A DNA stretch of 64,000 bases from Planctomycetota bacterium (GCA_019636275.1 JAHBXY010000013.1:1-64000); one strand, 5' to 3'. Shown: positions 32,171 to 41,045, counted from the first letter of the stretch. Numbers and translations: made by a program. The notes: generated from the letters alone by a model not told the origin.

Positions 32171-33706
32171 CTATCTACGGCGGGCGGAGGCCCAGCCCCG
32201 CCAGCGCTGGACGCCGCGCTCGCGGGCCATGGTGGAGCCGTCGGGCTCGAAGCCCAGCGCGTCGCCCGTTCCGGCGAGCTTGAGCAGGGCGCGCAGGGCG
32301 GCGCGGCGCACGCCGGCGTCGTCGCTCTCGAGGAGGTCGATGACCTCCTCCACCGGGACGTCCCGGGGATCGGCGAGGCCGCCCAGGGCGTCGGCGGCCT
32401 GGCCGCGCAGGCCCGGGTCGTGGGCGATCAGCTCGAGGAGCTTGGCGGCCGCGTAGTCGCCGCCGAGCCGGCCGAGCGAGCGCACGACGGCCGGACCGAT
32501 CGTCGGGTGCGGCGAGCGCAGGAGCGAGAGGAGCGGCTCGACGTCGGCGCCGGGCTCGCCCACGGCGCCGATCGCCTCGACGCAGGCGACGACGACGGCG
32601 GGCGGGGCCCCGGTCTCCTCGACCACGTCGCGCAGGGCCGCGCGCGCCCGCGGCAGGCCCTCGGCGTAGGCGCGCGGGGCGTCTGGCGCCTGGAGCCGCG
32701 CCAGGACCTCGCGCGCGACGGCGGCGCGGGTCGGCGGCTTGCGGCGCGCCTCGGCCAGCACCTGCAGGGCGACCTCGAGCGCCTGGGCGGTGCCGACCCG
32801 GTAGAGGCCCTTGGCCACGTCGGCGGCGTCCTCGGGGTCGGCGGCCAGGACGCGCGCCAGCTCCGCCGCGGCGGCCTCCCCGCCCGACGCGCCGAGCGCG
32901 CGCAGCGCCACGGGGCGCAGGGCCGGGTGGCCGTCGTCCAGGGCGCGCCGGGCCAGGTCGCGGAGTGCCTGGTCGCGCTCGTCGATCAGGACCTCGAGCG
33001 CGAAGGCGCGGGCGTAGGGGTTGTCGTGGCCCTGCGCGACGTCACGCAGGGCGGCCGCCCGCTCGTCGGGCGCGGCCGGGAAGGCGGCCAGGACCACCGG
33101 GCGGAGCAGGTCGCGCCCCTCGCTCTGCAGGGCGTTGAGCAGGAGCGTGCGGCGCGCCGGCGTCGCCGCCCGGCGCAGCGCCTGCAGGGCGACCTGCTGG
33201 TTCTGGGCGCCCTTCGACGTGTCGCCGGCGCAGGCGACGAGCACCGGGAGGGCCGAGTCGTCGCCGTAGCCGACGAGCCCGGCGGCGGCGGCGGTCTTGA
33301 TGTCCAGCGCGTCGCCGAGGCCCATCTTCAGCAGCTCGCGCGCGTCGGGGCCGTCGCCCACGCGGCCGCCCAGCTCCATGACCCGACGCCGGCCGTCGCC
33401 GCGCAGGACGCCGACGCCCTGGCCGGCGCGCTCGTGGCTCTCGCGCATGGCCGCCAGGCAGCGCCGCACGACGAACGCGCGGTTCTTCGGCGACTCGGCG
33501 GCCGTGGCCACGAGCCCCTCGCGCCAGCGCTCGGTCTCGCTCTCGTTGTTGAGGTGGGCCAGGCTCTCCTGGACCTTCTCTCGCGTGGCCAGCGGGATGT
33601 CGGCGTCCGGATCGACGGCCGGGTCGGGCCCGCTGGCGCAGCCGAGGAGGCCGACCGTCGTGGCCAGGGCGAGGGTGAGCCGGTGGACGCTCGCGGGTCG
33701 TCGCAT
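32171..33706 (-). CDS. HEAT-repeat lipoprotein
   Basis: 511 residues, ATG at 33706. Lipoprotein signal peptide with lipobox LLGCAS (Cys ~23). The mature part is a series of HEAT-like units, for example DPEDAADVAKGLYRVG, SPHPTIGPAVVRSLGRLGGD, DPGLRGQAADALGGLADPRD and DDAGVRRAALRALLKLAGTG. Such alpha-solenoids serve as protein-binding scaffolds at the cell surface or in the periplasm. The gene is separated by ~9 bp from the SUMF1 gene and lies in a minus-strand series with the vWA-HEAT protein. Exact role unknown. Confidence 0.85.
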   Translation of the reverse strand: MRRPASVHRLTLALATTVGLLGCASGPDPAVDPDADIPLATREKVQESLAHLNNESETERWREGLVATAAESPKNRAFVVRRCLAAMRESHERAGQGVGVLRGDGRRRVMELGGRVGDGPDARELLKMGLGDALDIKTAAAAGLVGYGDDSALPVLVACAGDTSKGAQNQQVALQALRRAATPARRTLLLNALQSEGRDLLRPVVLAAFPAAPDERAAALRDVAQGHDNPYARAFALEVLIDERDQALRDLARRALDDGHPALRPVALRALGASGGEAAAAELARVLAADPEDAADVAKGLYRVGTAQALEVALQVLAEARRKPPTRAAVAREVLARLQAPDAPRAYAEGLPRARAALRDVVEETGAPPAVVVACVEAIGAVGEPGADVEPLLSLLRSPHPTIGPAVVRSLGRLGGDYAAAKLLELIAHDPGLRGQAADALGGLADPRDVPVEEVIDLLESDDAGVRRAALRALLKLAGTGDALGFEPDGSTMARERGVQRWRGWASARRR

Positions 33707-33715
33707 GTCGTCGCC

Positions 33716-34918
33716 TCAGTGGCCCCAGTCGAGGTCGCGCGCGCAGCGGAACCCGACGTCGTCGGGGCGGATCGTCAGCGGATACACCTTGAGCTTGCTC
33801 TGCGCCGTGGCGTCGGCCGGGCGCAGCTTGAACGAGCCGCCGACGGCCACCACGTCGGGGCCGTCGAGGACGAGCTCGCGCACGTTGCCGATCACGTCCA
33901 CGGCACCTCCAGGGCCGGCGCCACCGGGGAAGCTGCCCACCGGGCGCGAGCCCGCCGGCCGCTCCTCGCCGTCGCGGACGTGGGCCGACCCCGCTCGCCA
34001 CTCGTCGCCCCACGGGTAGAGCGCGCGCCCGTCGCCGCCGACGGCGGCGGCGCGCCAGTCCTCGAGCGTCGGCAGGCGCTTGCCGCTCCAGGCGGCGAAC
34101 GCGCGCGCCTCGTGCACGCACACGCCGGCGACCGGGTGCGCGTCCTGCCCCTCCGGCGGGCGGCCGTCGCGCCACGGCTCGGGCGCGGGCTTGCTCGTCT
34201 TGTCGCGGAAGCGCTCGACGAGCGGCCTGGCCTCGGGGGTCCACCACTGCGGGTCGTCGTAGCCGCCTGCGGCCACGAAGCGGGCGTAGGCGGCGTTGGT
34301 CACCTCGGTGCGGTCGATGTAGACCAGCCGCTGGCCGTCCCTGCGCGCCAGGACCATGCCGGCGAAGTCGCGGGCGGCGGCGCGGACCTTCTCGTGCACG
34401 GCCCTGGCGTCCGCGAGCTCGATCTCGAGCGTGCCCGTGAACGGGTGGCCGCCGGCGAGCCGGGGCGCGGCGAGGGCCTCGACCCGCGGGAGCAGGGCGC
34501 CGAGCGCGTCGGTCGGCACCTGCGCGGCCAGGGCCTTCACGGCCGCGTCGTAGCGCCGGACCGCCTGGCGGTCGTCCACCTCGGCCGCGGCGACGCCGAC
34601 CCGCCCCCGGAGCTCCTGCCGCTCCGCCTCGGGGAAGGGGGCCAGGGCGGCGTCGAGGCCCTCGCGCAGCCCGGCGAGCAGGGCCGCCGCCTGGTCATCC
34701 TCGGCCCGCCGCACCGTGGCCTCGAGCGAGGCCACGCGCTCGCGCACGCGGGCGCGGGCGAGCGCCGCCTCGGCCTCCGCGGCGCGCGGGCTGCCGGCCG
34801 CACCGCCGCGCGCCCCTCCTCGAGGACCCGCGGCGCCAGCGCCACCGCGCCGCGCCCCTCGAGCGCCAGGCCCGCGTCGACCGCGGCCTCGGCCTGGCAC
34901 GCGCGACCACCGCCGCAC
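33716..34918 (-). CDS. SUMF1/FGE-fold domain protein, 5' part in other frames
   Basis: From ~34790 down, the frame is coherent: a helical segment (LARARVRERVASLEATVRRA), then a SUMF1 (formylglycine-generating-enzyme fold) domain with LVYIDRTEVTNAAYARFVAA, HPVAGVCVHEARAFAAWSGK, RLPTLEDWRAAAVGGDGRAL, YPWGDEW, VIGNVRELVLDG, AVGGSFKL and IRPDDVGFRCAR. The Cys-x4-Cys active site of true formylglycine-generating enzymes is absent (only the final GFRC Cys remains), so catalysis of sulfatase activation is unlikely. The first ~40 residues of this reading (Arg/Gly-rich) are out of frame; the true start is probably at 35276. Confidence 0.8.
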   Translation of the reverse strand: MRRWSRVPGRGRGRRGPGARGARRGGAGAAGPRGGARGGAAGSPRAAEAEAALARARVRERVASLEATVRRAEDDQAAALLAGLREGLDAALAPFPEAERQELRGRVGVAAAEVDDRQAVRRYDAAVKALAAQVPTDALGALLPRVEALAAPRLAGGHPFTGTLEIELADARAVHEKVRAAARDFAGMVLARRDGQRLVYIDRTEVTNAAYARFVAAGGYDDPQWWTPEARPLVERFRDKTSKPAPEPWRDGRPPEGQDAHPVAGVCVHEARAFAAWSGKRLPTLEDWRAAAVGGDGRALYPWGDEWRAGSAHVRDGEERPAGSRPVGSFPGGAGPGGAVDVIGNVRELVLDGPDVVAVGGSFKLRPADATAQSKLKVYPLTIRPDDVGFRCARDLDWGH

Positions 34919-35276
34919 CGCGGCCGGGCCCGGCGGGCGGCCCAGGAGCTGCCCCTCGGGGCCGAGCGCGCAGGACGCCGCCCGGCGAGCCGTCGGGCAG
35001 GGCGTCGGGGGCCACGAGCGCCTGCCGCGCCTCGTCGGCCACGTCGAGCGCCGCCGGGCGGCGCCCGGTCGCCCCGCCGATCCCCGCCGCCGCCGCCAGG
35101 GCCTCCTCGAAGCGGCCCCGCGCCGCCTCGAGCTCGCCCTCGCCCAGGAGCCGCGTCGCCTCGTCGCGGGCGCGCCGGGCGCGGTCGAGCTCGGCGCCGT
35201 CGCGGACCCACACGGCGCCCGCGGCGCCCGCGCCGGCGATCGCCACGAGCACCGCCCCCACGACCCCGGGCCTCAT
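34790..35276 (-). pseudogene. N-terminal part of the SUMF1 protein in shifted frames
   Basis: ATG at 35276 starts MRPGVVGAVLVAIAGAGAAG, a signal anchor, then a helical domain (RARRARDEATRLLGEGELEA, ALAAAAGIGGATGRRP) to ~34985. The signal then changes frame (ALGPEGQLLGRPPGPAAVRR), again near 34900 (QAEAAVDAGLALEGRGAVAL), and near 34795 joins the SUMF1 frame. At least three single-base shifts are needed. Read as one gene it would encode a membrane-anchored or exported protein of about 520 residues. Real decay and sequence error cannot be told apart. Confidence 0.6.
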
Positions 35277-35289
35277 GCGCCGACCTGCA

Positions 35290-36600
35290 CTAGCGGATGT
35301 CCCTGTAATCGCCGTCGTTGGCCGCCGCGAGCCGGCGCAGGAAGTCGCGCACGTTGTTCGACAGGTTGCCGAACCCGTAGACGTTGATCCTGACCTTCCG
35401 CACCAGGTTGAGCTCCTGGGCCTTGGCGATCACCTCGTCCTGCGGGATGTCCTCGTTCTTGCCGGCGCGCTGCCGCTCGGGGATCCCGTCCGAGAACAGG
35501 TAGATCGTGTCGGGGCTGCCCTTGATCGCGAAGGCCTTCTCCAGCGCCTCGTCGGTCACCGTCGCCGGCTCCCACTGCAGCCCCTGGACGAACTGGATCG
35601 CCGCCCGCTTGTTCTGGTCGGTCGCCTGCACGAGCTGCTCCGACTCGGGCCAGGCGCGGGCGCGGGTGCCGAAGACGACGATCGAGAACTTGGCCCGGGG
35701 CGTGAGCGACTCGAGGAAGCTCACGAACTCGCGCTGCGCGCGGCGGAAGCGCGACTCGTCGTGGGGCGGCCCCATGCCCGGGTCACGGTAGACCTGCTCC
35801 TTGCCCTTGTCGTCCTTGTGCGTCTGCCCGGGCGGCAGGTCGATCACGCGCATGCTCGACGAGATGTCCAGCACGAGCACGAACGCGCGCGACGTGACCT
35901 CCGACTCGAACAGCTTGCCCTCGCCCGAGCGCGTGCGCGTCGTCGCGCCGTCGCCGGCCGGCGGGCGGCGCCGCGGGTCGAAGTCGTCGGGGAGCGTCGA
36001 GAAGTACTTGTCCCAGTCCTGCTGCGTCTCGAACGCCTGCCCGGTGAGGTGGTGCAGGGCGCGGTAGAGCTCCTCGACCTCGGTGCCGCCGCTGCGGTCG
36101 GGGATCTTGAACAGCCGCTGGTAGAGCGGCTGGATGCAGCTCTTGCGCTGGAGGCGCCCCAGGGCCCGGATCGCCGCCATGCGGACGGGGACCTCCTTGT
36201 CGTCGAGCGCCTTCGCGAGCGCCTCGGGCGCCGCGTCGTCGTCGGACGCCCCGAGCGCGTCGGCGCAGGCCACGCGCTGCGCGGGCGCCCCGCGCCCGCC
36301 CGTGAGGCCCTTGACGACCTCCTCGCGCGCGTCGCCGCGGGCGGCGGCCAGGGCCTCCACGGCCGCCAGGAACGCCTCGCGCCTGGTGAGCGCGGGGAGG
36401 ACCTTGAGGATCGTCTTGACGTGGTCCTTGGTCGTCGGCGTGTCGCGCATGCCCTCGAGCGCGGTCACCGACTGGGTGGCGTTGCCGGCCTTGGCGGCCC
36501 GCTCCAGGTCCTTGTCCCAGTCGGGGGGCGGCGGGGCCATCCCGCAGAGGAGCGCGAGGGGGGCCAAGAGGGCCGCGGCGGCGAGCGGACGGCGGTTCAT
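35290..36600 (-). CDS. Exported HEAT/von Willebrand factor A protein
   Basis: 436 residues, ATG at 36600. Signal peptide ~1-23 (LAAAALLAPLALLCGMAP). Residues ~30-190 are HEAT-like (NATQSVTALEGMRDTPT, DKEVPVRMAAIRALGRLQRK). A vWA domain follows at ~235-436 with the MIDAS motif D-x-S-x-S in LVLDISSSMRVIDLP, plus FVQGLQWEPATVTDEALEKA (MIDAS Thr) and TIYLFSDGIPERQ (Asp). The metal site looks complete, so ligand binding is likely. It precedes the SUMF1 and HEAT genes (13 bp and 9 bp gaps) in one probable operon, suggesting an extracytoplasmic complex. Confidence 0.88.
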   Translation of the reverse strand: MNRRPLAAAALLAPLALLCGMAPPPPDWDKDLERAAKAGNATQSVTALEGMRDTPTTKDHVKTILKVLPALTRREAFLAAVEALAAARGDAREEVVKGLTGGRGAPAQRVACADALGASDDDAAPEALAKALDDKEVPVRMAAIRALGRLQRKSCIQPLYQRLFKIPDRSGGTEVEELYRALHHLTGQAFETQQDWDKYFSTLPDDFDPRRRPPAGDGATTRTRSGEGKLFESEVTSRAFVLVLDISSSMRVIDLPPGQTHKDDKGKEQVYRDPGMGPPHDESRFRRAQREFVSFLESLTPRAKFSIVVFGTRARAWPESEQLVQATDQNKRAAIQFVQGLQWEPATVTDEALEKAFAIKGSPDTIYLFSDGIPERQRAGKNEDIPQDEVIAKAQELNLVRKVRINVYGFGNLSNNVRDFLRRLAAANDGDYRDIR

Positions 36601-36664
36601 GGGGACCTCCGGTCGGGGGCGGATTCTACCTGGGCGGCCGGGCCGGATGGCCGCCGGGGCCGCG

Positions 36665-37312
36665 TCACTCCGCCGACAGCCGGCGCCGCGTCTCGGCCGA
36701 GAGGGCCTCGCGCTCCTTGGCGAAGCGCTCCATGGCGTCGACCAGCGCCGACAGCGCGTGGCGCGGCGTGACCTCGCGGACGACGATCCCCGCCGGGGTC
36801 TCGCTCGGGCCCAGCGCCGACACGTAGTTGAAGCGGGCCGTCATCACCGGGCAGTCGGCCGACGCCGACGCCACCTCGGTGGCCGTGTAGACGATCGCCA
36901 CCGACGCCGTTCCGGCGCGCGGGCCGGCCGCGCCGATGACCACCTTGAGCTGGTCGACCTGCGAGAGCATGCCGTTGACGAGGGCGTCGCGGCGCTCGGT
37001 GAGGGCCTCGCGCTCGGTCGGCGTGAGCGCGCGGTCGATCCGCGCCTGCAGGTCGATCAGCGTCTGCTCCTCGTCGGAGAGGATGAGCGACGCGCGCTCG
37101 AGCAGCGCCACGAACGAGTCGGACAGCTCGCTACGGTCGTAGCGGACCGTCAGGTCCACCTCGCCCGCCCGCGTGCGGCTGAAGGCCGCCTGGCCCTCCT
37201 CGGTCAGCCGCCACTTGCCCGTCGAGCAGGCCTGGAGGGTCGTCACGAGGGTGACGCACGAGGCCGCGAGCAGGAGGCGGCAGGTTCGGCGGGCGGTCGG
37301 GGGCTGGGCCAT
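36665..37312 (-). CDS. Lipoprotein of unknown function
   Basis: 215 residues, ATG at 37312 with GGAGG at a spacing of five. Lipobox in LVTTLQACSTG (Cys ~29). The mature protein has a helical, acidic middle (LSDEEQTLIDLQARIDRAL, TEREALTERRDALVNGMLSQ) that could form coiled coil, and a beta-rich part (ASVAIVYTATEVASASADCP). No known domain recognised. It precedes the vWA gene on the same strand with a ~65 bp gap. Confidence 0.72.
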   Translation of the reverse strand: MAQPPTARRTCRLLLAASCVTLVTTLQACSTGKWRLTEEGQAAFSRTRAGEVDLTVRYDRSELSDSFVALLERASLILSDEEQTLIDLQARIDRALTPTEREALTERRDALVNGMLSQVDQLKVVIGAAGPRAGTASVAIVYTATEVASASADCPVMTARFNYVSALGPSETPAGIVVREVTPRHALSALVDAMERFAKEREALSAETRRRLSAE

Positions 37313-37380
37313 GGCATCCTCCAGTCGCCCCGTGTGATAGCACGGTCGACCGGCCCGCGCCCGTGCGCCCCCGCGGCCGG

Positions 37381-38373
37381 CTACTCGACCGCGGTCGAGG
37401 TCGACGGCGGCGCGTCGTGGACGGCCGGGGGCGGCGCCCCCAGCGGGGCCACGGCCGCGACCGCGACGACGGCGGCGGCCGCCGCCGGGGCCATGGCGCC
37501 GAGGGGGGCGGGGGTAGCCGCCGGCCGCCGGGCGATCAGGTGGTCCACGCCGCCGAGCCAGCCGTCGACGACCTCGGCCGGCGGACGCTTGAGCCCCCAG
37601 ACGACGCCCACGGCCTCGAGCGCGCACAGGACCATGTAGCTCAGGTCGACCTGCCACCAGCGGAAGCCCTGGCGCACGGACGCGGCGTAGTAGTGGTGGT
37701 TGTTGTGCCAGCCCTCGCCGTGAGTCATGAGGGCCAGGAGGACGTTGTTGCGGCTCTGGTCGGTGGTCTCGTAGACGCGGCGGCCGAGCAGGTGCGCCAT
37801 CGAGTTGATGCAGAAGGTCGCGTGCCAGAGGAAGATCGTGCTCACGAAGCAGCCCCAGACGAGGTACTGGAAGCCGAGCGTGAAGTTGACGAGCGCGCAC
37901 ATGGCCGCGAACGGGAGGATGAAGTGCTGGTTCAGCCAGCGCAGCTCCGGATAGCGGGCCATGTCCTTGATCCCGTCGAAGTCGGTCTCCATGAAGTCGG
38001 GCGACATGATCCAGCCCACGTGCGACCACCAGAACCCGCGGCGCACGGGCGAGTGGACGTCGCCCTCCTGGTCCGACTCCCGGTGGTGGCGGCGGTGGTG
38101 GGCGGCCCACCACAGGACGCCCTTCTGGATGGCCAGCGTGCCCAGGAGCGCGAGCACGAACTGGAAGGCGCGGCTGGTGCGGAAGCTGCGGTGGGCGAAG
38201 TAGCGGTGATAGCCGGCCGTGATGCCGAACATGATCAGCGCGTACATGAGCGCCATGAAGGCCACGGCGCCCCAGCTCACGCCGGCGAGCGCCACGAGGA
38301 CCACGGTCGCCACGTGGAAGCCGAGGAACACCAGGTTGTCTGCGAACCGGAACTTGGGCTTGTCCCCGGACAT
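37381..38373 (-). CDS. Delta-9-type acyl-CoA fatty acid desaturase
   Basis: 330 residues, ATG at 38373. Integral-membrane di-iron desaturase with the three His boxes HRYFAHRSF, HHRRHH and HNNHH, separated by paired membrane helices (FLGFHVATVVLVALAGVSWG, FQFVLALLGTLAIQKGVLWW, MCALVNFTLGFQYLVWGCFV). It introduces a cis double bond into saturated acyl chains, controlling membrane fluidity. The C-terminal ~55 residues are Ala/Pro-rich and unusual. Upstream (38374-38520) is a short region with repeated gtcac words; no operator identified. Confidence 0.94.
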   Translation of the reverse strand: MSGDKPKFRFADNLVFLGFHVATVVLVALAGVSWGAVAFMALMYALIMFGITAGYHRYFAHRSFRTSRAFQFVLALLGTLAIQKGVLWWAAHHRRHHRESDQEGDVHSPVRRGFWWSHVGWIMSPDFMETDFDGIKDMARYPELRWLNQHFILPFAAMCALVNFTLGFQYLVWGCFVSTIFLWHATFCINSMAHLLGRRVYETTDQSRNNVLLALMTHGEGWHNNHHYYAASVRQGFRWWQVDLSYMVLCALEAVGVVWGLKRPPAEVVDGWLGGVDHLIARRPAATPAPLGAMAPAAAAAVVAVAAVAPLGAPPPAVHDAPPSTSTAVE

Positions 38374-38517
38374 GACGCCTCCCTGCCGACCACTCCTTCC
38401 TGTGGTACGCGGCGGGCGGCGGTCGCACCCGTCAAAAGGTCGTCACCTGCGTCACGGCAGGTCGCGCTCGGTCACGGACTGTCACGTGCGGGCGTAAGCC
38501 TCGCCGCAGCGGCACCC

Positions 38518-38574
38518 GCTGCCAGCCCTCGACCGGAGCAACGAGCGAGGCGAGGCAGCCGTCGAGCACACCGC
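38518..38574 (-). repeat. 3'-end element, copy F (short)
   Basis: Directly after the response-regulator stop, the minus strand reads a short leader, then TCGACGGCTGC (head of the element) joined straight to CTCGCCTCGCTCGTTGCTCC (its tail block as in copy A). The whole middle part is missing. Orientation again follows the upstream gene. Confidence 0.5.
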
Positions 38575-39315
38575 TCAACGCACGAAGCGGTAGCCGACCC
38601 CGCGCACGCCGAGGATGTGGCGCGGGTTCCTGGGGTCGGGCTCGAACAGCTTGCGCAGCCGCAGGATGAAGTTGTCGACGGTGCGCGTCTCGAGCGTCGC
38701 CGGCTCGTTCCAGACCTTCTCGAGGAACATGCCGCGGGGGATCACCTTGCCCTCCTCCTGGGCGAAGAGGCGCATGATCGCCACCTCCTTGCCGGAGAGC
38801 TGCACGACCTGCCCCGCGTGGGTGGTCGCCTTCCAGGTGTGGAAGTCGACGCGGTTGTCGCCGAACGCCAGGACCTCGCCCTCGCCCTCCGGCGGCGCCT
38901 CGGCCGGGTCGGGGAGGGCCTCGGGCGCCTCGCCGCGGCGGCGGTCCCACACCTGCCGGCGGAGGTGCCCGCGGACGCGGGCGAGGAGCTCGTCGAGGTC
39001 GAAGGGCTTGGCCACGTAGTCGTCGGCGCCGGCGTCGATGCCGACGATGCGGTCCTCCATGGTGTCGCGGGCGGTGAGCATGATGATCGGCACGAAGTTG
39101 CCGGCGCGGCGGATCGCGCGCGCCACCTGTGTGCCGTCGAGGTCGCCCGGGAGCATGACGTCGAGGATCACGAGGTCGAGCGCCTCGCGCTCGACCTCCT
39201 GCAGCGCCTCGCGGCCGGTGCGCACCAGGCGCACCTCGTAGCCCGCGTTCTCGAGGTTGAAGCGCAGGCCCAGGGCGAGGTGCTCCTCGTCCTCGACGAG
39301 CAGGACGCGGCTCAC
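38575..39315 (-). CDS. OmpR-family response regulator
   Basis: 246 residues, GTG at 39315 overlapping the stop of the kinase gene. Receiver domain with LLVEDEEHLALG (acidic pair), acceptor Asp in LVILDVMLPGDLDG, Thr in IIMLTARD and Lys in YVAKPFDLDELL. A ~35-residue acidic linker leads to a winged-helix DNA-binding domain (QLSGKEVAIMRLFAQEEGKV, TRTVDNFILRLRKLFEPDPR, ILGVRGVGYRFVR). Partner of the kinase encoded immediately upstream. Confidence 0.93.
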   Translation of the reverse strand: MSRVLLVEDEEHLALGLRFNLENAGYEVRLVRTGREALQEVEREALDLVILDVMLPGDLDGTQVARAIRRAGNFVPIIMLTARDTMEDRIVGIDAGADDYVAKPFDLDELLARVRGHLRRQVWDRRRGEAPEALPDPAEAPPEGEGEVLAFGDNRVDFHTWKATTHAGQVVQLSGKEVAIMRLFAQEEGKVIPRGMFLEKVWNEPATLETRTVDNFILRLRKLFEPDPRNPRHILGVRGVGYRFVR

Positions 39316-40319
39316 GCCGGCGCCTCCGCCGCCGGCGCGGGCGCGGGGCGCGCGCTCACCGGCAGCTCGAGGCGCACGGTCGTCCCGCGGCCCGGGCCGG
39401 GCGAGGTGGCCCAGACCTCGCCGCCGTGGGCCTCGACCAGCGTGCGCACGATCCACAGGCCGAGGCCGGTGCCCTGGCAGCGGGCGCCGGTGGCGCCGGG
39501 GTCGGCGCGGCCGAAGCGCTCGAAGATGCGCTCGAGGTCGCCCTCGGGCACGCCGCAGCCGTCGTCGCGCACCTCGACGGCGACGGTGCCGTCGCGCGCG
39601 CCCTCGGCGACGACGACCTGCACCGCGACCCCGCCGGCCTCGGGGCGGGCGTACTTCACGGCGTTGTCGAGGAGGTTGTCGATCACCTGCCGGAAGAGCG
39701 CCCGGTCGACGAGCACGGAGGCCGGCGGGCCCGCGGCGAAGGTCAGGCGCGCCTTGCCGTCGGTGCGCTCGAGCCCGAGGCGGCGCGCGGCCACGTAGTC
39801 GTCGAGCCAGGCGTTGAGGTCGGTGGGCTCGGGGGCGGTCTGCAGGCCCAGCGGCCCGTCGACCTGCGCCGTGCGCAGCACGTTCTGCAGCTGCCCGCGC
39901 AGGCGCTCGACGTCGCTCAGGATCAGCTCCAGGAAGCGCTCCTGCTCGTCGGGCTTGAGGCCGGGGCGGCGGAGCGTCTGGGCGAAGAGCTTGATCGACG
40001 CCAGCGGCGAGTTGAGCTCGTGCGTGAACGTCGCGATGAACGACGCCATGCGCTGGCTGGCGCGGATCTCCGAGATGAGCTGCGCGCCGAGCACCGACAG
40101 GAGCACGATCGTGGTCACGAACAGGGCCGAGCCGAGGGCGATGAACGTCCAGTGGAACGCGGCCCCGTGCTCCTCGGCCTCCTGCGCCAGCGCCTTGATG
40201 CGCGCGTAGTCGACGGCGAGGACGACGTTCCAGAGGATCAGCAGGGCCACGACGAGGACGAGCGCCAGGACGAACAGGATCGCCGGCCCGCGCACCGAGC
40301 GGATCTGCTTGAGGCTCAT
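39312..40319 (-). CDS. Membrane sensor histidine kinase
   Basis: 335 residues; the ATG at 40319 overlaps the bolA stop (ATGA). Two TM helices (AILFVLALVLVVALLILWNV; FIALGSALFVTTIVLLSVLG) bracket a short ~30-residue periplasmic loop. HisKA has SFIATFTHELNSPLASIKLF with the phospho-accepting His. HATPase has IDNLLDNAVKYARPEAGG, VEVRDDGCGVPEGD and GTGLGLWIVRTLVEAHGG. The very small external domain suggests sensing of a membrane or intramembrane signal. It is coupled at both ends, to bolA and to the regulator gene. Confidence 0.92.
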   Translation of the reverse strand: MSLKQIRSVRGPAILFVLALVLVVALLILWNVVLAVDYARIKALAQEAEEHGAAFHWTFIALGSALFVTTIVLLSVLGAQLISEIRASQRMASFIATFTHELNSPLASIKLFAQTLRRPGLKPDEQERFLELILSDVERLRGQLQNVLRTAQVDGPLGLQTAPEPTDLNAWLDDYVAARRLGLERTDGKARLTFAAGPPASVLVDRALFRQVIDNLLDNAVKYARPEAGGVAVQVVVAEGARDGTVAVEVRDDGCGVPEGDLERIFERFGRADPGATGARCQGTGLGLWIVRTLVEAHGGEVWATSPGPGRGTTVRLELPVSARPAPAPAAEAPA

Positions 40320-40615
40320 CCGGGCTGCCAGCGCGACGCGGGGATCGTCTTCAGGGCCAGGGCGTGGATCTCCGTGCCGATGAGGCCGCGCACGCGGTCC
40401 TGCACGAGGCGGTGCTGCTCGACGAGCGACTTGCCCTCGAAGGCCGCCGAGGCGACGGTCACGCGGAAGTGGCCGCCCTCGCGGGCCCCGGCGTGACCGC
40501 GGTGCAGGTGGCTCTCGTCCTCGACGACGAGGTGCACGGGGTCCAGGGCCTCGCGCAGGAGGCCCTCGATCTTGCGGCGGCGCGCCTCGTTCACCTGGTC
40601 GGTCACGCCGGTCAT
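40316..40615 (-). CDS. BolA-family protein
   Basis: 99 residues, ATG at 40615. The BolA fold is recognised from RRRKIEGLLREALDPVHLVV, VEDESHLHRGHAGAREGGHF (including the conserved His cluster) and FRVTVASAAFEGKSLVEQHR, LVQDRVRGL. BolA proteins work with monothiol glutaredoxins in iron-sulfur handling and some bind DNA. Here the gene overlaps a sensor kinase gene by four bases, an unusual partner, and no glutaredoxin gene is nearby. Confidence 0.9.
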   Translation of the reverse strand: MTGVTDQVNEARRRKIEGLLREALDPVHLVVEDESHLHRGHAGAREGGHFRVTVASAAFEGKSLVEQHRLVQDRVRGLIGTEIHALALKTIPASRWQPG

Positions 40616-40723
40616 TCTCCGTCACGGCGAGACCCCCGACAACCAGGCGAGTTACGCCCCCTGCCCGGGGGTGTGGGTGGCGGCGTGTAAGGTGCGGGTC
40701 AAGAGCCGCGAGGGGAGGGCAGC

Positions 40724-40921
40724 GTGGTCCAGGTCGTGCGCATTCCGGACAGCCAGGGCACCCGGGTCCTCTATCTGCGCGAGGGGTGCGTGGTCACCTT
40801 CCGGCAGGGGGGCCGCACGCGCGACTGCGTGCTCCGGCGTCTCCCCGACCACGACGGCCGCGTGCTCGTCGAGGTCGACGGGCGCCAGGAGCGCGTGGCC
40901 CTGGTCGACCTGGTCGCCTGA
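40724..40921 (+). CDS. Small conserved-looking 65-residue protein
   Basis: GTG at 40724, preceded by the purine-rich GAGGGGAGGG. The sequence reads as a compact beta protein (VVRIPDSQGTRVLYLREGCV, LRRLPDHDGRVLVEVDGRQE, RVALVDLVA). Codon bias fits real coding. It is divergent from bolA. No family recognised; a small SH3-like or hypothetical protein. Confidence 0.6.
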   Translation: MVQVVRIPDSQGTRVLYLREGCVVTFRQGGRTRDCVLRRLPDHDGRVLVEVDGRQERVALVDLVA

Positions 40922-41045
40922 GGTGTGCCGGCGGCCGCGGATGCTGGGCGGGGCGGCGCGCTAGACGACGTCGCCCGCGCGCGCGCCGCCTCGCCTCAGC
41001 CTCCGCGGCCTCGCCTCGCCCGCCGCTCCGATCGAAGGCTGGTCA
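40922..41045 (+). repeat. 3'-end element, copy D
   Basis: Starts just after the small gene's stop with CCGGCGGCCGCGGATGC, and continues with a shortened middle, then CCTCGCCTCAGCCTCCGCGG and CCTCGCCTCGC. It lacks the TTC-loop hairpin cassette. Same orientation as the upstream gene. Confidence 0.6.

Noticed and set aside
33716..34918. True formylglycine-generating enzyme for sulfatases
   Set aside because: The Cys-x4-Cys pair required for catalysis is missing and no sulfatase gene is in the window.
32003..35293. Over 1000-codon plus-strand frame across the HEAT and SUMF1 genes
   Set aside because: Antisense shadow. The minus strand encodes recognisable lipoprotein and SUMF1 sequences.
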